Part shown: positions 59,955 to 64,000 of the stretch, in pieces
Position numbering within the stretch: position 1 is the first letter of the stretch
Layout: every line of letters starts with the position of its first letter
From: Neoarius graeffei
Lineage: Eukaryota; Chordata; Actinopteri; Siluriformes; Ariidae
Length of the DNA stretch: 64,000 bases
NCBI RefSeq assembly: GCF_027579695.1
Contig: NC_083596.1
Span: forward strand, 50,481,757-50,545,756
Direction: 5' to 3'
Notes under the pieces: generated by a model
Database searches by the model: none
What the model was told of the DNA's origin: nothing
Seen by the model: the letters and a program-made list of their open reading frames with translations, nothing else
Made by a program: the position numbers and the translations under genes

Positions 59955-61184
59955 CTGTTGTGAACTTGGTGGCATCTTGCACTTTGCCTAACGGGTTGTT
60001 ATTCTTGAACGTGTACAGGTTGAACGGTTTAGGGTCCTCGCTCATCTCCGCCCACAGGTCGTGATTGGGCGCCGTCCATCTCCCAGCGACTGTGTCATAG
60101 TCACGGCGCCCGATGCGGACGAGCCGGGTCAGGGGGTCGTAGAGCCCTCCGTGGAACCCGAATGGCAGTGCGAAGGTGGGGTTCGAGTCACGGTAGACAT
60201 CTCCGTACGGCGTGTAGTGGACCTCTTTGACCACAGAGCCTCGGCTGCTGAAGATGGCGAGTGGCGTTCCTGCCACGTCGCACGCCACGTAAAACTCCTC
60301 GCCGCTGCTAATCTCCATAGCAATCAGGTGACCCTGGAGGTCGTAGTAGAGCGATGTGATCTCCGAAGTGCTGTGATCATAAAGATGTGTGACGCGCGTT
60401 GGTTCTGTCAGGTCGGCGTAGAAAAACTGAACCCGTGTCCCGTCACTCGTTTGGGTAAAAACACGTCTTCCGAGTCCATCGTATCGATACGAAATGCGGC
60501 GGCCGGTTTGTCGATCTGTCGCCCCCTGCAAGTGACCGTTAGCACTGTAATGGAACACAAGAGAGCCACGTGAGCGCAGGAATCCGTCCTCGTCGACGCG
60601 GTACTGGACATCTCCAAGGCGCGTGATGCGATCTCGGAGATCGTAGCGTATCGGGGTTAGCCGTCCATTAATGTTAACGTCACCGTGACTCAGCAGGTTA
60701 ATATTTCCATTCAGGTCGTAGCCGTAGCGCCACATGGGACGGTCATCGACAGAAACCGATGCTAGCTGGCTGTCGGGGTCATAACGATAAGCGTGGCGCG
60801 TAACATTAGCATCGACACCCACACGGATATCCCGTGCACTAATGCGCCCTGCTCCGTCGTACTGCAGCGTCATCCAGAAGGCTATAGCCTTTAGGATCTC
60901 GTACTGGACCTCGATGAGCTGTCCGTTAGCGTTGTAGATCTTGGTGTGCTTCATAGCGTGCGTGGTAATCACTTGGTTCAGGTCGTAGCTGATCACGCTG
61001 AACTTTCCGAACTGCTCAATACGTCCTGACACGTCCACGTAGCGGTACAGGTCAATGGGCAGCGGCGTCTCGTTGATCATCGCCTGCATGCTTGTGACAC
61101 GGAAGTTGTTGTAGCTGTAGTCGAAGCGTGCATTCACCAGACCCTCCTCACTAAAGCGGTAGATCTGTCTTCCCACCAATGGAC
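59955..61184 (-). CDS. tenm1: Teneurin, large YD-repeat exon
   Basis: 1230 bases, flanked by the acceptor TTCTCGCAG and the donor GTGAGAGG. It encodes about 410 residues beginning [20 protein letters not shown]. Repeated Tyr-Asp motifs ([26 protein letters not shown]) form the YD shell, and the RHS-type core signature follows ([37 protein letters not shown]). The reading frame is continuous and splice phases match both neighbours (phase 1 on each side). Known fold: a beta-barrel shell exported to the cell surface. Confidence 0.96.
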
Positions 61185-62744
61185 CTGCGAGAACGAAAAT
61201 ATCGCACAGAATGTTGTTTTCTCTCAAGGCTAAGACTGATGTTGCTTTGCCACTTTTACATAAAATTAAGAACTTATCTGAGCAGGTGAACAGCAGACTG
61301 ATCACACAACTCTCTCACGTGCAAATACTGCTAATGCCAGCTTCGGAGATTAGCGTTTAGCTTGTACGGCCTAACAATAGGAATATGTCTTCTGAGGTAA
61401 TACGAAGAAAATGCTAACGTTGCTAACAGTTCCTAAAATCTACAGGTAGGTAACGCCAGCTAGCATGACTGATCTGTGGAATTTATTCACCCAACATTTT
61501 GTCCGCCTCAGCAAAGTGGGAGCGCTAACTTTTAGCCATCTTCCTGTGCTGCGTATTACTGGAATCGAGATGCAAATTCAAATCTGCATAAAAAGGAGGA
61601 AATGAAGAGATGATTAGCCACATTAGCAATTTTGGTGATTTATCAGCTGTCGCTTTGCCACTCGCTGATGTTGCTAATGTCAGCACAAGGCTGCAGATCC
61701 AGGAACAGATTTTCTCTTTTACGCTCTAATGAAAAGTTATGCGGCTCTTAAATCAGCGCTCGTCTCGGAGACGCTGCAAACATGATGCGATTTGCAGCAT
61801 AAAGGAACATTACACCCTCAAAATGCTAATGTGGCTAATATAAACAGCTCCAGCTAACACGAGTGATTTGTGGAATTTTCCGGAACCTTCTTGCTCTCGT
61901 TAGGTTCATTTGCGTTCACATATTGTGATCATTTTATGTGAATTTTACTCAGTGATTTACTGGAAAATTTGCTCATCTGTTCAACAGCTAGCTGAGACAG
62001 CTAGCATGGGAGACTGGTGGAATATTAGCTCGAGCGGTCTCACTCTATTTACGTCTATTCTGAAAAATATAAGTAGTTCACGCTATTTATTAACTACTTT
62101 ATCACTTTTAAACTTCACCCGTCAGTGAATTAACTTGTATTTGTGTTTGATCCTGAGCCCACCTCAGGAAGATAAAGCGTATTACATGAAAAACATGCTA
62201 ACAGAGAACAAAAGCTAGTGTGAGCAAGTTGTGAAACGTTAGCTAAAAATGGCTACACTTCAGATGCAACACTTCACGCGCATTAGCCTGTTAGCGAGCT
62301 TAGCTAATACGAACGTAATGCTGAAACATTCGACATTTGCTTTGCTAGCTAGCTAAGATGAGGTAGAAGGTATTACCCTGGATATAAAACAATTTTAAAG
62401 TTTGTGGCGGTTACTAAGGCTACGCAGGATGTTTAGCTTGAACGTTCTCGCGCTTATTATTATGATTCGAAAAATGTATCATCAACAGCAGCAGCAAAAA
62501 TAAATAATTAATTGGATGTTTCCGTTTGTTATTTAAGATTCGACATTTAGCTACGACATCCATTATTTTAAAAAAAATTATTTTCAAATTAGCACTTATT
62601 GCACCGTTTGTTTATTTATTTATTTGTATGCTAAACAGTGTTGCTAATGGTAGCAGTCGCTAAGAATTTTCTGTTGATTAAATATTCCAGTTAATTGTCA
62701 ATCTGAATAAATTTGCATACATTATATTAATATTTAGCGCTCAC
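61185..62744 (-). other. Teneurin intron, no embedded gene seen
   Basis: AT-rich and unusually rich in GCTAG/TGCTAA/GCTAAC words. No repeat family, microsatellite or coding region recognised. Confidence 0.6.
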
Positions 62745-63135
62745 CCGTCTGTCTGTATCGTATTGTACACACGAAGCCTTCCTGCATCAGGTGGATGGTC
62801 TTTAGAGCCCCGGAGGCCTCGTCGTAGGTGAAACTAACGACTGTCGAGTCGTAAAGGACCTCGCTGAGCCGCGCCGCTCGGCCGTACCTGTACACGACAC
62901 GCCTACCCGAACCGAGATACAGCGTCTGCAGGAGGCGTCCATCATGGGCGTGGTCTTGAACGATGGCGTGGACGGAGCCATCAGGGGGCGTGTAGGTGTT
63001 GCGGTAGTAGCCGATAGAGAGTGCGGTCTGCAGGCTGTGTTTCACCATGCTGGGCAGAGTGACGGAGAGCAGGTGGTCCATCTGATCGAACTCGAACGTG
63101 TAGCGACGCTGACTCTGAAGCAACAGCTGGATGGA
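62745..63135 (-). CDS. tenm1: Teneurin, upstream YD-repeat exon
   Basis: 391 bases, acceptor CTCTCTCAG, donor GTGAGC. It encodes SIQLLLQSQRRYTFEFDQMD and GRLLQTLYLGSGRRVVYRYG, ending IRYRQTG, which joins in frame to PLVGRQ of the next exon through a split Gly codon. Earlier exons lie beyond the window or were not recognised in 63136-64000. Confidence 0.92.
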
Positions 63136-63439
63136 CTGAGAGAGGGGGAAAAGGTGAGCGATAAAAAAAAGATTACAGAGGAAAAGAAATGTGTTGAAAA
63201 CCCCTCCCCAAATCGTGTCATCGGTTGTAGATGGCTAACTGAGTAAAGATGTTATTGGGTATTTAACCTTTGCTACCAATCTAGTTAATGTAAGCTATGA
63301 ATTTTTTTTAATGTGCATTAAAAATTATTTTAAAATGTGTTAAAAAGCTAGCGATGGTGAGGTAATTTTTCGCTGGGTATTGACAACAAATTTTAAAATG
63401 AAGCGCATTTTGTGTTGGATATTACAAATCCAAGTTAAC

Positions 63440-63975
63440 GTTAGGCCACATGCACATTTTGAAAACGTGCCCTATAGGACAAAAACTCACAACAGCTGCC
63501 ATAAAGGGATAAAACGTTTTACACCTGCACTACAGTTTAAAAAAAAAAAAAAATCACTAAACCTGTCCTACGGGGGGGACCTGATGAAACCTGCCTTACA
63601 GGCATTAAATCCATACACCAGCCCTACAGGCATAAAACTCCCTACACCTTCCTTCCAGGTATAAAAGTATCTACACCTTCCCTACAGATATAAAAGTATC
63701 TACATATGCCCTATAGGTATAAAATTATCTACACATACTCTACAGGCATAAACCTATCTACACCTTCCCTACAGGTATAAAATTATCTACACCTTCCCTC
63801 CAGGCATAAAAGTATGTACACATGCCCTACAGGCATAAAAGTATCTACATGTGCCTGACAGGCATAAAACTCACTACACCTGCATTAAAAGTGCAACATT
63901 CATTATAAGTGCCTTACAGGCATAAAACTCTTGAAACCTGCTCGACATGCTTAAAACTCATTGCAGGCATTTTGT
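63440..63975. repeat. Minisatellite in teneurin intron
   Basis: Units of about 30 bases, CCTACAGGTATAAAAGTATC plus TACACCTTCC and variants, occur about 15 times, becoming irregular at both ends. Frames in it are not coding. Confidence 0.92.
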
Positions 63976-64000
63976 ATTGGATAATATAAATCCAACTTAA

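Overview
The window looks like a vertebrate, almost certainly teleost, nuclear genome: intron-containing genes with vertebrate-type splice sites, dense CA/TG microsatellites, Tc1-type transposons with the 'CAACCCCGATTCC' ends common in fish, tRNA-derived SINEs, fish-type LINE 3' ends, a Penelope-like element and long minisatellites. The repeat mix would fit an ostariophysan such as a catfish, but that is a weak inference. Most of the longer open frames lie in tandem repeats or dead transposons and are not genes.

Host genes are three. (1) An intact single-coding-exon GPCR at 32969-34093 (+), best read as angiotensin II receptor type 2 (agtr2), with an upstream splice acceptor and a downstream AATAAA. 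(2) A complete three-exon sh2d1a (SAP) gene at 46879-50081 (+), 122 codons, reconstructed here from splice sites. (3) The last four coding exons of a teneurin, probably tenm1, at 63135-58738 (-), 839 codons, ending in the TCAP-like C terminus; the rest lies beyond the right edge. SH2D1A and TENM1 are neighbours on human Xq25 and AGTR2 is on Xq23, so the trio looks like conserved synteny.

Layout: 1-1.1 kb, microsatellites; 1.1-9.8 kb, one 8.7-kb degenerate satellite; 10.1-10.5 kb, a hairpin with CA/TG arms; 10.9-12.3 kb, a 60-bp tandem array; 12.3-24 kb, SINEs, hAT-like, Tc1, L1 and Kolobok-like elements; 25-27.6 kb, a four-level nest of transposons; 28-32.7 kb, Tc1 and Penelope debris including a 2.5-kb Penelope-like insertion that itself carries two later insertions; 33-34.9 kb, agtr2; 36-46.6 kb, an inverted pair of hAT-like elements, a THAP-encoding Kolobok-like element, a hAT transposase relic and SINEs; 46.9-50.1 kb, sh2d1a; 50-58.6 kb, MITEs, a fold-back element, two SINEs and a diverged minisatellite; 58.7-63.1 kb, the teneurin 3' exons, with another minisatellite to the window end.

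The most interesting content is in the mobile elements. Because several insertions sit inside other repeats with a second copy nearby, the empty site, target-site duplication (TSD) and relative age can be read directly. Three elements share TTAA duplications and 'AG' termini and carry captured or native THAP and P2X7-C-like coding pieces (Kolobok-like). An element flanked by a 2-bp AT duplication carries the start of a protein of the type found in ISL2EU/YqaJ-encoding transposons. The Penelope terminal repeats carry a conserved string resembling a hammerhead ribozyme core. No prokaryotic-type systems, CRISPR arrays, rRNAs or functional tRNAs were seen.
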